Assembly (NCBI GenBank): GCA_040389045.1
Contig: JAZKAT010000008.1
Location: 1-50,957, forward strand
DNA: 50,957 nucleotides
Reading direction: 5' to 3'
Source: UBA5158 sp040389045
GTDB lineage: Bacteria; Pseudomonadota; Gammaproteobacteria; DSM-16500
Position 1 is the stretch's first letter. Each line of letters opens with the position of its first letter. This document shows, piece after piece, positions 40,493 through 49,642 of this stretch. Position numbers and translations under genes: made by a program. The notes under the pieces were generated by a model, which was not told the DNA's origin, did not search any database, and saw only the letters and a program-made list of their open reading frames with translations.

Positions 40493-41497
40493 TTATCGGC
40501 GTCGTGAGCCTGGCGAAGAAGGCGAGGTGGGCGCCGGTTTTTCATTTTCAAAATTCTTTTGAGTGTAATTCAGCAGCGCATCTCTTTTACTCATGCCAAA
40601 ATTCAGTGCTACCTCTGGCTTTGCTGCATTCTTGGGTTGTTGGGGCGGTTGCTGGACAGCATTAGCGGGTTGGGCCTGCGGAGCATTGACAGGTTTGTTA
40701 TCCTGAACGTTCGGCTGTTGTTGCGGAACGACTTTAACTTGTTGGGGATCGGGTGATTTGATGGTCTGGGGTGCTTGTTTTGGATTTAGCGCTGTACCTG
40801 GAGTTTTCGCATCGTATTCGGATGGTTCAAGTAAAGTGTCATGTCTGGTTTGTTCCGTATGCAATTGTTGTTCGACGACATTAAAGGCAGCGCTGCCACC
40901 TAACAAAGCGCGAAACTTTTTCCACTCCGCGCTGGCAAGTTTGGTGTTGGCTTGCGTTGGATCGTGACGGGTAACCGTTAAATCATCAAACGAACGAACT
41001 CTTAAGTCTTCTTTTGCTTCTGCGTCATGTTGCATGACTTCATCCATGGCGCGCCTTTCAATTTGAACTCTTTTGTCTTCTGGTTTTTTGCTTTGATAAT
41101 CCAGAAAGCTTTTTGCCTTGTTGGGTTCAATAAATTCTTTGCGATGTTTGTCTTCTAATTCTTGTTTTAAAATTTTGCGGTTTTCAAGGTCTTCATTTTT
41201 TAAATCAAGTTTTTCGCGTTCTTTTTTATCTTCGTCATGGCGTTTTTCAAGTACGGCTTTTTTTTCAAGGTCAGCTTGAACTTTAGCTTTGGCATCAATC
41301 TTCAGACCAGTAGAGCTGCTTGAACCGGTATCTTCATTGACTGGGAGGGTAACTTTTTTCGCTAAACCACTGCCGCGACAAGTCGAGCAGATATTGCCGT
41401 AGGAACTACCCTGCGGTCCGGTAATCTGCAAGTAAGCTGTAAGCGGCTTTTGCAAGTTACAGTTGATACAAGTTTTAGACAGCTGGTTTTTAGTCAT
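40493..41497 (-). CDS. zinc-ribbon protein with charged and Pro/Gln-rich regions
   Basis: A 334-residue protein. The N-terminal zinc site is C10-I-N-C13 and C37-S-T-C40, reminiscent of a treble-clef or DnaJ-type knuckle. Residues about 70-130 are extremely charged and probably one long helix (KRHDEDKKEREKLDLKNEDL). Residues about 240-300 are Pro/Gln/Asn-rich and probably disordered. A short conserved-looking end (NFGMSKRDALLNY) and a basic tail RRR close it. No membrane or signal segment. It converges on the OTU-like gene, with 10 bases between the stops. No known Dot/Icm component could be recognised in it. Confidence 0.6.
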   Translation of the reverse strand: MTKNQLSKTCINCNLQKPLTAYLQITGPQGSSYGNICSTCRGSGLAKKVTLPVNEDTGSSSSTGLKIDAKAKVQADLEKKAVLEKRHDEDKKEREKLDLKNEDLENRKILKQELEDKHRKEFIEPNKAKSFLDYQSKKPEDKRVQIERRAMDEVMQHDAEAKEDLRVRSFDDLTVTRHDPTQANTKLASAEWKKFRALLGGSAAFNVVEQQLHTEQTRHDTLLEPSEYDAKTPGTALNPKQAPQTIKSPDPQQVKVVPQQQPNVQDNKPVNAPQAQPANAVQQPPQQPKNAAKPEVALNFGMSKRDALLNYTQKNFENEKPAPTSPSSPGSRRR

Positions 41498-41786
41498 AAG
41501 GACTCTAATACATTGATAATTAGCTTGTTTGTTTGCCCTACAAGGAGATAGCTCTGTGCAATTTTTAAATTATAGCAGATAGTTATATGACCGAATACTA
41601 TTACTTGAACGTAAATAAAGAATTACTTGCTACATAAAAATATATTGGATATCCTCGAGTGTTTGTTTGTACAAGCTAAAAATAACCATGGATGGGTTGA
41701 TAGAGTTTTGAGCTAGCAGTGATGCTGGTTTTCTCTAATCTAAAAGGATTAAGGACAAGAATTAGAAATAAATGGAGAGATAGGAC

Positions 41787-42065
41787 ATGACAAAAGGGCC
41801 ATCATTACAAGATCCTTTTTTGAATACGCTGCGCAAGGAAAAGGTTCCAGTTTCAATTTATTTAGTCAATGGAATTAAGCTGCAGGGACTAATTGAGTCA
41901 TTTGATCAATTTGTTGTTTTATTAAAAAATACCGTTAGCCAAATGGTTTACAAGCATGCAATTTCTACTGTCGTGCCTGCTCGTAACGTATCTTCGCCGC
42001 TTGATTATAGTAGTTCCAATGGTCAAAACGGTTCTAGCACCAATGGTAGCGCGCCTAAAGAGTAA
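41787..42065 (+). CDS. hfq: RNA chaperone Hfq
   Basis: A 92-residue protein. Sm1 motif: SLQDPFLNTLRKEKVPVSIY, LVNGIKLQGLIESFDQFVVL; Sm2: VYKHAISTVVP. Key residues Gln8, Lys56-type and His57-type in YKHAIS are present. It has a short Ser/Asn/Gly-rich tail (about 72-92). It forms a hexamer that pairs small RNAs with mRNAs. GGAGAGATAGGAC precedes the ATG. hflX follows 27 bases later. Confidence 0.99.
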   Translation: MTKGPSLQDPFLNTLRKEKVPVSIYLVNGIKLQGLIESFDQFVVLLKNTVSQMVYKHAISTVVPARNVSSPLDYSSSNGQNGSSTNGSAPKE

Positions 42066-42092
42066 CCCAGCCAGCCAGAGAGGATTATATAT

Positions 42093-43337
42093 TTGATTGA
42101 TCGCCCAGAAAGTGGTGAACGGGCAGTCTTGGTTCACATTGATTTTCCTGACTATGGCATGCAAGAAGATTTGATGGAATTTAAAGAACTCGCGCGCGCC
42201 GCTGGCGCGAATTCCGCTGCTGTTGTCACTGGCAATAAACAAGCTCCAGAACCAAAATATTTTGTTGGCACGGGTAAAGCTGAAGAAATTCGCGCTGCTT
42301 GTGCGGCTTGTCGTGCTGATATTGTGTTATTTAATCATAGTCTTTCCCCCGCGCAGGAACGTAATTTAGAACGCTTGCTAAACTGTCGCGTATTGGACCG
42401 TACGGGTTTGATTCTCGATATTTTCGCGCAGCGCGCCCGCAGTTTTGAGGGCAAGCTGCAAGTTGAACTGGCGTTGTTAAAACACATGTCTACACGACTA
42501 GTGCGTGGCTGGACCCATTTAGAAAGACAGCGCGGCGGTATTGGTTTGCGCGGCCCTGGGGAAACCCAGCTTGAAACCGACCGGCGTTTGTTACGTAAAC
42601 GGATAAAATTTATTTCCGAACGCTTGATCAAAGTGCGTGAACAGCGTCAACAAGGCAGGCGGGCGCGGCGTAAAGCATCTGTGCCAACCGTGGCGCTGGT
42701 GGGTTACACCAATGCTGGCAAATCGACTTTGTTCAACCGTTTGAGCGGCGCAGATGTGTATACCGCCAATCAATTATTCGCGACGCTTGATCCGACGCTG
42801 CGGCGTATGCAAATGGAAGGGATAGGTCAGATTATTTTGGCAGATACAGTAGGTTTTATCCGCCACTTGCCGCATGATCTGGTTGATGCGTTTCGGGCAA
42901 CGCTAGAAGAAGTTTGTGAAGCTGAAGTATTGTTACATGTGATTGATCTGCATGATGTGCGTATGCAGGCTAACATTGATGAAGTGAATGAAGTGTTGGC
43001 CGGTATTGGCGCCGGTAAGGTTCCGCAAATTCAAGTTTTTAATAAAATCGATTTGCAACCGGAACTGTCGATTGATAAGGTGGCGGTCGAAGGCTTGCAC
43101 CGGGTTTGGGTTTCCGCGCAAACCGGTTTAGGCATTAATGAACTTGAGTCAGCAATCGTTGAAGTGTTGGCAAAAGATATCATTCAACGTCAATTGACGC
43201 TGGCGCCGGGTGATAGCCGGTTGCGTGCGGCTTTGTATGAATTGGCGGCGGTACGTTCGGAAACCATTGATGCAGATGGGAATTATCATTTGCTCATCAG
43301 ATTATCCAAAGCTGAAATGGAAAAGTTATTTCGATAA
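42093..43337 (+). CDS. hflX: GTPase HflX
   Basis: A 414-residue protein (E. coli 426). The TTG at 42093 is accepted as start. AGAGGA lies about nine bases upstream, and the N-terminus IDRPESGERAVLVHIDF aligns with that of E. coli. The HflX N-domain has PKYFVGTGKAEEI and LSPAQERNLERLL, followed by GGIGLRGPGETQLETDRRLL. The G domain has G1 VGYTNAGKSTLFN, G3 DTVGFIRHLP and G4 NKID. It splits stalled ribosomes under stress. In the order hfq-hflX-hflK-hflC. Confidence 0.98.
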   Translation: MIDRPESGERAVLVHIDFPDYGMQEDLMEFKELARAAGANSAAVVTGNKQAPEPKYFVGTGKAEEIRAACAACRADIVLFNHSLSPAQERNLERLLNCRVLDRTGLILDIFAQRARSFEGKLQVELALLKHMSTRLVRGWTHLERQRGGIGLRGPGETQLETDRRLLRKRIKFISERLIKVREQRQQGRRARRKASVPTVALVGYTNAGKSTLFNRLSGADVYTANQLFATLDPTLRRMQMEGIGQIILADTVGFIRHLPHDLVDAFRATLEEVCEAEVLLHVIDLHDVRMQANIDEVNEVLAGIGAGKVPQIQVFNKIDLQPELSIDKVAVEGLHRVWVSAQTGLGINELESAIVEVLAKDIIQRQLTLAPGDSRLRAALYELAAVRSETIDADGNYHLLIRLSKAEMEKLFR

Positions 43338-43348
43338 TCCCCTCATTA

Positions 43349-43382
43349 GTTGATTCCCGTGGCAATGACCTCTAGAATCAAC
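43349..43382. repeat. inverted repeat between hflX and hflK
   Basis: GTTGATTC (43349-43356) and GAATCAAC (43375-43382) form a perfect 8-bp stem with an 18-base loop. No T run follows. It might attenuate read-through into hflK. Confidence 0.35.
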
Positions 43383-43412
43383 TCCCTACTGTTAATTTGA
43401 TTGGAGAACGCA

Positions 43413-44564
43413 ATGGCGTGGAACCGGCCGGGCGGCGATAGCAATAATAAAGATCCATGGGGCGGCGGCAAAAAAGGCCCGCCTGATCTGGATAAATTTT
43501 TGAGCGATTTATTTCGCAAGCTGCGTAATGCTGTCCATTTGAGCAAAAAACCATCTATGGATTGGCAGCCGCCTTCTTCAAAAGAATATGGTTTTGGGCT
43601 GGGGCTGATTTTATTAGTGTTGCTGGTGTTGTGGGGAGTCTCCGGTTTATTTATTGTGAATCCCGCGGAACAAGCGGTGATTTTGCGTTTTGGCCAATAC
43701 AGTGATACCGCCGGTCCTGGGCTGCACTGGATGGCACGCTTCATTGACAGCAAATATATGGTGGATGTGCAGAAAATTAATTCCTTTGCCTTGCAGGGAA
43801 ATTTTCTGACAAAATCCGCTGAGCAGGGTGATTTACCTAACCAGTATGTTGATGTCAAACCAACAGCGGGAGAAATTGCCGCTTCCACTGACAAATCCAA
43901 AAATTTGATTGATGTTGAAATGACCGTGCAATATCGCGTGAATGAGCCACGACAATTCTTATTTAATGTTGTTGATCCTGACAAGACGATTCAGGAAGTT
44001 GCCGCGGGCGCTTTATCCGCTGTGGTTGGCAAAATGAAATTGGATGATGTGTTAACCACCGGTAGAGAAATGATTAGCTCGGGGGTGTTGGAGCGTACCA
44101 AGCAAGTCTTGGCGGTTTATCACGCGGGACTGGAAGTAACAGCGGTCACTTTGCGTAAGGCGCAAGCGCCCGAACAGGTACAGGCGGCGTTTAATGATGT
44201 TAACCGCGCTGATCAAGATAAAGCGACGACAATTCAGCAGGCGCAGGCTTATGCCAGCAAAGTAGTGCCTATCGCAATGGGCTTCGCGGCGCGTACGCTG
44301 GCGGATGCCACGGCTTATCAACAACAAACTATTTTATTGGCGCAAGCGCAAGTTTCACGCTTTGCCGCGATTTATTCGGTTTACAAGACGGCACCAGATT
44401 TGACCCGACAACGTATTTATCTTGAAACCATGCAAAACATGTTGCGTCATAACAGTAAAATTTTAGTGGATGTAAGTAATAGCAATAATTTACTGTACTT
44501 GCCGATTGATAAAATCATGCAAGCCAAAGCTAGCAACGATGAAACAGACGCGGAGGTGAAATAA
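43413..44564 (+). CDS. hflK: FtsH modulator subunit HflK
   Basis: A 383-residue membrane protein. The start at 43413 (GGAG six bases upstream) gives MAWNRPGGDSNNKDPWGGGK, the Gly/Asn-rich cytoplasmic tail typical of HflK. One membrane segment (about 65-86) is followed by a band-7/SPFH domain in the periplasm (VNPAEQAVILRFGQYSDTAG). With HflC it forms the cage around FtsH that limits degradation of membrane proteins. Its stop overlaps the hflC start by one base. Confidence 0.98.
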   Translation: MAWNRPGGDSNNKDPWGGGKKGPPDLDKFLSDLFRKLRNAVHLSKKPSMDWQPPSSKEYGFGLGLILLVLLVLWGVSGLFIVNPAEQAVILRFGQYSDTAGPGLHWMARFIDSKYMVDVQKINSFALQGNFLTKSAEQGDLPNQYVDVKPTAGEIAASTDKSKNLIDVEMTVQYRVNEPRQFLFNVVDPDKTIQEVAAGALSAVVGKMKLDDVLTTGREMISSGVLERTKQVLAVYHAGLEVTAVTLRKAQAPEQVQAAFNDVNRADQDKATTIQQAQAYASKVVPIAMGFAARTLADATAYQQQTILLAQAQVSRFAAIYSVYKTAPDLTRQRIYLETMQNMLRHNSKILVDVSNSNNLLYLPIDKIMQAKASNDETDAEVK

Positions 44565-45490
44565 TGTCACACCATAAAATTTTCGCCACTACGCTAATTG
44601 TTATATTGGTATTGCTGGGTATTTCCAGCCTTTTCACCGTGAATGAAGGTGAAAGTGCGTTAGTGTTGCGCCTGGGCAAAATTGTTGGCAGCAATAATTC
44701 GTCTTCTGTGTATGCGCCGGGTTTGCATTTCAAAGCGCCGTTTATCGATCACGTGCGGTTCTTCGATACACGTTTGCAGCAAATGGCAACGCCGGAATCA
44801 CAACCATTAGTGGTGGTGACGCAGGAACAAACTTATTTGCAGGTTGAGTACTTTGCTAAATGGCGAATTAGTAATTTACCAAAATTCTACACCAGTACTG
44901 GCGGCAGCGTCAGTTGGGCGGAAAATCTGCTTGAACAACGTATTAATGATATTGTGCGCGCGGAATACGGTAAGCGTACCAGTGAGCAGGCGGTTTCAAC
45001 CGATAGAGCCAATATGATGGCGGCGATACGGGAACAAGCCGACAATATTGGTAAAGACCAGGGCGTGCAAGTGGTTGACGTGCAAATTCAGCAAATCACT
45101 TTGCCGCAGGAAATCATGGATTCGGTGTTTAATCGTATGGCGACAGAACGTAAACAATTCGCCGAAGCTAAACGCGCGGAAGGGATAGAAAAATCCGAAG
45201 AAGTTAAAGCGCTGGCCGATCAGAAGGCCACCGTTATTAAGGCGCAGTCAGTGATGCAGGCAGCGACTATTCGCGCTAAAGGCGATCAGCAGGCTGCTGA
45301 TATTTTTGCGAAAGCCTACAGTGTGGATCCGAGTTTCTATGCGTTTTATCGCAGCATGGAAGCCTACAAGAAAATTTTAAATAATAAAAACGATATGATG
45401 GTAATTAAACCAGAAGGACAATTCTTTAATTATTTTCATAACATGAATGCGGCGGCGAGTACTACAGCTAGCGCCACCGTCAAGCGGTGA
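44564..45490 (+). CDS. hflC: FtsH modulator subunit HflC
   Basis: A 308-residue protein. One N-terminal membrane segment (about 5-25) and an SPFH domain: FTVNEGESALVLRLGKIVG, APGLHFKAPFIDHVRFFDTR, then the coiled helix QFAEAKRAEGIEKSEEVKAL. It works with HflK, and translation is coupled to it through TAATG. The tail after residue 290 (AAASTTASATVKR) is low-complexity. Confidence 0.98.
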   Translation: MSHHKIFATTLIVILVLLGISSLFTVNEGESALVLRLGKIVGSNNSSSVYAPGLHFKAPFIDHVRFFDTRLQQMATPESQPLVVVTQEQTYLQVEYFAKWRISNLPKFYTSTGGSVSWAENLLEQRINDIVRAEYGKRTSEQAVSTDRANMMAAIREQADNIGKDQGVQVVDVQIQQITLPQEIMDSVFNRMATERKQFAEAKRAEGIEKSEEVKALADQKATVIKAQSVMQAATIRAKGDQQAADIFAKAYSVDPSFYAFYRSMEAYKKILNNKNDMMVIKPEGQFFNYFHNMNAAASTTASATVKR

Positions 45491-45493
45491 TGC

Positions 45494-45679
45494 ATGGCAC
45501 AGTTATTTTTTATCGGCGTGGCGTTAATATTAATTTTTGAAGGTATATTACCTTTTTTATCACCTCGTATCTGGCGTCGGGCCATGCAGCATATGTTAAT
45601 GCAAACTGACCGCGCCTTACATGTCATGGGTTTTATCAGCATGATTATGGGTGTGGTGTTGTTATATTGGATTCATTAA
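45494..45679 (+). CDS. yjeT: DUF2065 protein YjeT
   Basis: A 61-residue inner-membrane protein with two segments (about 3-22 and 42-59). FIGVALILIFEGILPFLSPR, then a basic loop, fits the DUF2065 pattern. It lies three bases after hflC and 12 before purA, exactly the E. coli place of yjeT. The function is unknown; the position suggests a link with HflKC-FtsH. Confidence 0.9.
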   Translation: MAQLFFIGVALILIFEGILPFLSPRIWRRAMQHMLMQTDRALHVMGFISMIMGVVLLYWIH

Positions 45680-45691
45680 GGGCGCTAGGTC

Positions 45692-47023
45692 ATGGGTAAA
45701 AGTATTGTTATTTTAGGCAGTCAATGGGGCGACGAAGGCAAAGGCAAAATCGTTGATATGCTGATGAAGCAGGCTTCTGTGGTCGCGCGTTTCCAGGGCG
45801 GTCACAACGCCGGGCATACGCTGGTAATTGATGGCGTCAAAACTATTTTACGACTTATTCCATCCGGAATTTTACATGCGCATGTGCAATGTCTAATTGG
45901 TAACGGCGTCGTATTGTCGCCTACTGCTTTGTTGCAGGAAATTGGTGAATTGGAAAAACGCGGCATCGCGGTCAAGGAACGGTTGCGCATTAGTGAAGCC
46001 TGCACCTTGATCTTGCCTTATCATGTCGCGCTGGATCAGGCGCGGGAAAAAGCCCGCGGTAAAGCGGCCATTGGTACTACGGGTCGCGGTATTGGTCCGG
46101 CCTATGAAGATAAAGCCGCACGTCGCGCCTTACGCTTCGGTGATTTGTTTAATGAAAAATTATTCGCGGAAAAATTAGCGGAAGTTCTCGATTACCATAA
46201 TTTCGTGTTAGTCAATTATCATCATGAAGAACCCATTGCGTTTCAACAATTACTGGATGATACGCTGGCGATGGCGGCGCAGTTAGCACCCATGAAAGCC
46301 GATGTGTCTGCGGTACTCGCGCAAGCACGGTTACAGGGTAAAAATATTTTATTTGAAGGCGCGCAGGGCACCTTGCTGGATGTAGACCATGGTACCTATC
46401 CTTTTGTAACTTCCTCTAATACCGTTGCTGGCGCGTCTTGTGTAGGCACGGGTTTTGGGCCGCGTCATTTAGATTATATTTTGGGAATTACCAAAGCTTA
46501 TACGACACGGGTGGGCGCTGGACCTTTTCCAACTGAATTGCACGATGAAACTGGCAAGTTATTAGCAAAACGTGGCAATGAATTTGGTTCGGTCACCGGC
46601 AGGCCACGACGTTGTGGCTGGCTGGACATTGTATTGTTACGTCGAAGTAACCAGTTAAATAGTTTTTCCGGTTTGTGCATTACCAAATTGGATGTGATGG
46701 ATGAATTGGCTATTGTTAAGATTTGTACGGGCTATAACTTGCACGGCGAAGTCATCACGGAAATGCCTACCGAGCTCGCTCTGCTTGCCGCTTGCGAACC
46801 TATCTATGAAGAATTGCCAGGCTGGGAACAAACTACGGCGGGCGTTGAGAAATTTGCGGACTTGCCATTGAATGCGCAAAAGTATTTGTTACGGGTAGAA
46901 GAATTAGTGGGTGTGCCTATTGATATGATTTCGACGGGGCCGGACCGTAGTCAGACTATCATCTTGAAACATCCATTTGCAAAAAATGGCATGAACTTTG
47001 AAACTACCGAGGAGAGGACTTGA
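45692..47023 (+). CDS. purA: adenylosuccinate synthetase
   Basis: A 443-residue protein (E. coli 432). GSQWGDEGKGKIVDMLM is the GTP loop, with catalytic Asp in WGDEGKG and His in FQGGHNAGHTLV. Also seen are GTTGRGIGPAYEDKAARR, LFEGAQGTLLDVDHGTYPFV and VTGRPRRCGWLD. It makes adenylosuccinate from IMP, GTP and aspartate. After the usual end (DRSQTIILKHPF) it runs on for 14 residues, and its last 19 bases overlap the 3' part of the antisense tRNA-Leu gene. Confidence 0.98.
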   Translation: MGKSIVILGSQWGDEGKGKIVDMLMKQASVVARFQGGHNAGHTLVIDGVKTILRLIPSGILHAHVQCLIGNGVVLSPTALLQEIGELEKRGIAVKERLRISEACTLILPYHVALDQAREKARGKAAIGTTGRGIGPAYEDKAARRALRFGDLFNEKLFAEKLAEVLDYHNFVLVNYHHEEPIAFQQLLDDTLAMAAQLAPMKADVSAVLAQARLQGKNILFEGAQGTLLDVDHGTYPFVTSSNTVAGASCVGTGFGPRHLDYILGITKAYTTRVGAGPFPTELHDETGKLLAKRGNEFGSVTGRPRRCGWLDIVLLRRSNQLNSFSGLCITKLDVMDELAIVKICTGYNLHGEVITEMPTELALLAACEPIYEELPGWEQTTAGVEKFADLPLNAQKYLLRVEELVGVPIDMISTGPDRSQTIILKHPFAKNGMNFETTEERT

Positions 47024-47088
47024 ACCTCCACGGGGTTACCCCCACAAACACCTGAAGCTTGCGTGTCTACCAATTCCACCACCCCGGC
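47005..47088 (-). tRNA. tRNA-Leu (CAG anticodon)
   Basis: An 84-base class II tRNA with a long variable arm (GTGGGGGTAACCCCGT region). It opens GCCGGGGTGGTGGAATTGG. The anticodon stem is CAAGC/GTTTG with loop TTCAGGT, and the T loop is TTCAAGT. The acceptor closes with two G-T pairs, including position 1-72, which is slightly unusual. CCA is not encoded. The 3' end lies inside the purA coding end on the other strand. A strong promoter precedes it. Confidence 0.88.
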
Positions 47089-47098
47089 ATGAGCGGCA

Positions 47099-47127
47099 AC
47101 TTTACTGATAACCATTTTTTTTGTCAA
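47099..47127 (-). promoter_or_regulatory. promoter of tRNA-Leu
   Basis: On the minus strand, a perfect TTGACA (47122-47127), a 17-base spacer and TAAAGT (47099-47104), ending 11 bases before the tRNA. Confidence 0.65.
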
Positions 47128-47155
47128 TAAAGAATTATCTTAGCAAGAGAAGTAG

Positions 47156-47182
47156 GTTGGGCTGAGCGCAGCGAAGCCCAAC
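47156..47182. repeat. GTTGGGCT hairpin, dispersed repeat
   Basis: GTTGGGCT and AGCCCAAC enclose GAGCGCAGCGA. Same family as 14880-14906 in reverse orientation; GTAGG precedes it here and CCTAC follows the other copy. Confidence 0.6.
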
Positions 47183-47244
47183 ATATGGTATCGTAGTCTT
47201 CACCCAAGCCTAACAAAGCTCCACTCATATCTTGGTAAAGTAGA

Positions 47245-49496
47245 ATGGAAGCAAAAAAAACCATACAGTTACACACCCTTTCCTGCCGCACCCTTTCCGG
47301 TGTGGGCAAGAGTATTGCCGAGCGTCTGGCGAATTTAGGCATTCATTTCGTGCAAGNNNNNNNNNNNNNNNNNNNNNNNNNNNNNNNNNNNNNNNNNNNN
47401 NNNNNNNNNNNNNNNNNNNNNNNNNNNNNNNNNNNNNNNNNNNNNNNNNNNNNNNNGTGGGCAAGAGTATTGCCGAGCGTCTGGCGAATTTAGGCATTCA
47501 TTTCGTGCAAGACTTGTTATTTCATTTGCCGCTGCGTTACCAGGACCGTACCAATTGTTATCCTATCCGTAGTTTAAAACCCGGCGATCATGCGTTAATT
47601 GAAGGTACGCTGGAAAAGATTTCATCGCCTAAAGGTGGCCGCACTCGATTATTGTGTCAGTTGCGGGATGTTAGCGGCAGTATCACGCTGCGCTTTTTTT
47701 ACATGAGTGCTTTGCAGCAACAAACTTTTCAAGAAGGACAGGAACTGCAGTGTTTTGGTGAAGTCAGACGCGGCACTCACGGTTTGGAAATGATTCATCC
47801 TGAGTATCAGTTGCAAACGGAAAATAAAATTGTTCCCGATACCGAAAGTTTAACGCCAATTTATCCGGCAACGGAAGGTTTGAGCCAGCGCACGTTGCGC
47901 AAATTAACTGACCAGGCGTTGCGGTTATTGATGCAAGACAGTGTGTTACAGGAAATTTTACCGGATGCTGTGTTAAAACAATTTGCTTTTCCTTCGTTAG
48001 TCGATGCCTTGCGTTATGTGCACCGGCCGCCAGTCGATGCGCCGGTGGATGCCTTGCTGGAGAAACAACACATTGCGCAAAAGCGTTTGGTATTTGAAGA
48101 ATTATTAGCGCATCGATTAACGCTCCTGGATTTGAAAAAAACGTTTCAAATTCAGCAAGCATTCCCGCTGGCAGGTACGGGAGTATTAACAGAACGTTTT
48201 CTAAGTGCATTACCCTTTGCATTGACCCAGGCGCAAAAACGTTGTCTCGCGGAAATTACCGTTGATATGCAACGTCCTCATCCTATGTTGCGTTTAGTGC
48301 AAGGCGATGTGGGTTCAGGAAAAACCGTAGTGGCCGCGTTAGCGATGCTACATGCGCTGGAAAATCAAACCCAGGCGGTTTTGCTTGCTCCTACCGAATT
48401 ATTGGCAGAGCAACATTTTCAGACTTTCCAAAAATGGTTTATGCCATTGAACATGAATGTAGTCATGCTCTCGGGACAATTAAAAACCGCGCCACGGCGC
48501 AGCGCGCTGGAAGATATTGCCAGCGGCGCGGCAAATATTGTGATCGGCACTCATGCGTTATTTCAAAAAGGCGTGACATTTAATAAACTCGCGCTGGTTA
48601 TTGTGGATGAACAGCATAGATTTGGGGTGCAGCAGCGCGCACTGTTACGTGAAAAAGGCATACACGAAAATTTTTATCCGCATCAATTAATCATGACGGC
48701 TACACCCATTCCGCGCACGCTGGCCATGAGTGTTTATGCGGACCTGGATTATTCCATAATTGATGAATTACCGCCGGGGCGCACACCCGTAGTCACTATC
48801 GTGGTGGCTAATTCGCGCCGCGCAGAAATTCTTGAGCGGATTCGCGCCGCGTGTGCGCAAGGCCGCCAGGCTTATTGGGTTTGCACGTTAATTGAAGAAT
48901 CTGAAGTGTTGCAATGTGAAGCGGCCGAAGTGACGGCGCAAACCTTGCAACAAACACTTCCCGAATTAAAAATTGGTTTATTGCACGGTCGAATGAAATC
49001 GGCAGAGAAAGAACAAATCATGGCGGCGTTTAAACAAGGTGAATTGAATTTATTAGTGGCGACCACTGTGATTGAAGTGGGCGTAGATGTGCCGAATGCC
49101 AGTTTGATGATAATTGAAAATGCCGAACGTCTGGGGCTTGCGCAATTGCATCAATTGCGTGGCCGGGTGGGACGTGGCGCGGTGGCCAGTCATTGTGTAT
49201 TGCTGTATCAAATACCTTTGTCACAACTCGCTAAAGCGCGCTTGAATGTAATGCGTGAAACCACAGACGGTTTCAAAATTGCGGAACGGGATTTGCAAAT
49301 TCGGGGCCCGGGCGAAGTACTAGGGACGCGTCAAACGGGAGAAGTGTCATTACGCATGGCGGATTTGCTGCGTGATAGCGATTTGCTGCCTGCCGTTTCA
49401 CAAGCCGCGGATATTTTGCTTGATCAGCATAGCGCCGCTATCCCTGCACTCATCAAACGCTGGCTGGGAACGGCGGTTAAATACGGACAAGTTTAG
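47245..49496 (+). CDS. recG: ATP-dependent DNA helicase RecG, interrupted only by an assembly gap
   Basis: Collapsing the gap gives a continuous 698-residue RecG (E. coli 693). The part before the gap (MEAKKTIQLHTLSCRTLSG and on) ends in the same 18 residues (VGKSIAERLANLGIHFVQ) that restart after it, because the 55-base contig ends 47302-47356 and 47457-47511 are identical. Wedge/OB domain: LPLRYQDRTNCYPIRSL. Helicase motifs: LVQGDVGSGKTVVAALAM, APTELLAEQHF, VDEQHRFGVQQR, MTATPIPRTLAM, and LLVATTVIEVGVDVPNASLM, with QLRGRVGRG near the end. RecG remodels stalled forks and branched DNA. Confidence 0.95.
47357..47456. other. assembly gap of 100 N inside recG
   Basis: Flanked by identical 55-base ends (47302-47356 and 47457-47511) that encode the same RecG residues. 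Very likely an unmerged contig overlap rather than missing sequence. Confidence 0.95.
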
Positions 49497-49552
49497 AACG
49501 TCTGGTATTTTAGAGGATTTCGCTGTTATTATTACGCCTTATTAGCTCACTC

Positions 49553-49581
49553 TGTCATTCCCGCGCAGGCGGGAATCCATT
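49553..49581 (+). repeat. single copy of the ATTCCC-N8-GGGAAT repeat
   Basis: Identical over 29 bases to the left arm of the MITE-like element at 25924-26014, with similarity continuing another dozen bases (GTAGA). It lies between recG and tyrS. Confidence 0.7.
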
Positions 49582-49642
49582 ATTAGTAGATCGCACATTG
49601 ATGACAGATGTGGTGCCACTTATTAAAAGCGAGAGGTTCGTC

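Noticed and set aside
47245..47493. Short truncated recG pseudogene before the gap
   Set aside because: The duplicated 55-base ends explain it fully as an assembly artefact.
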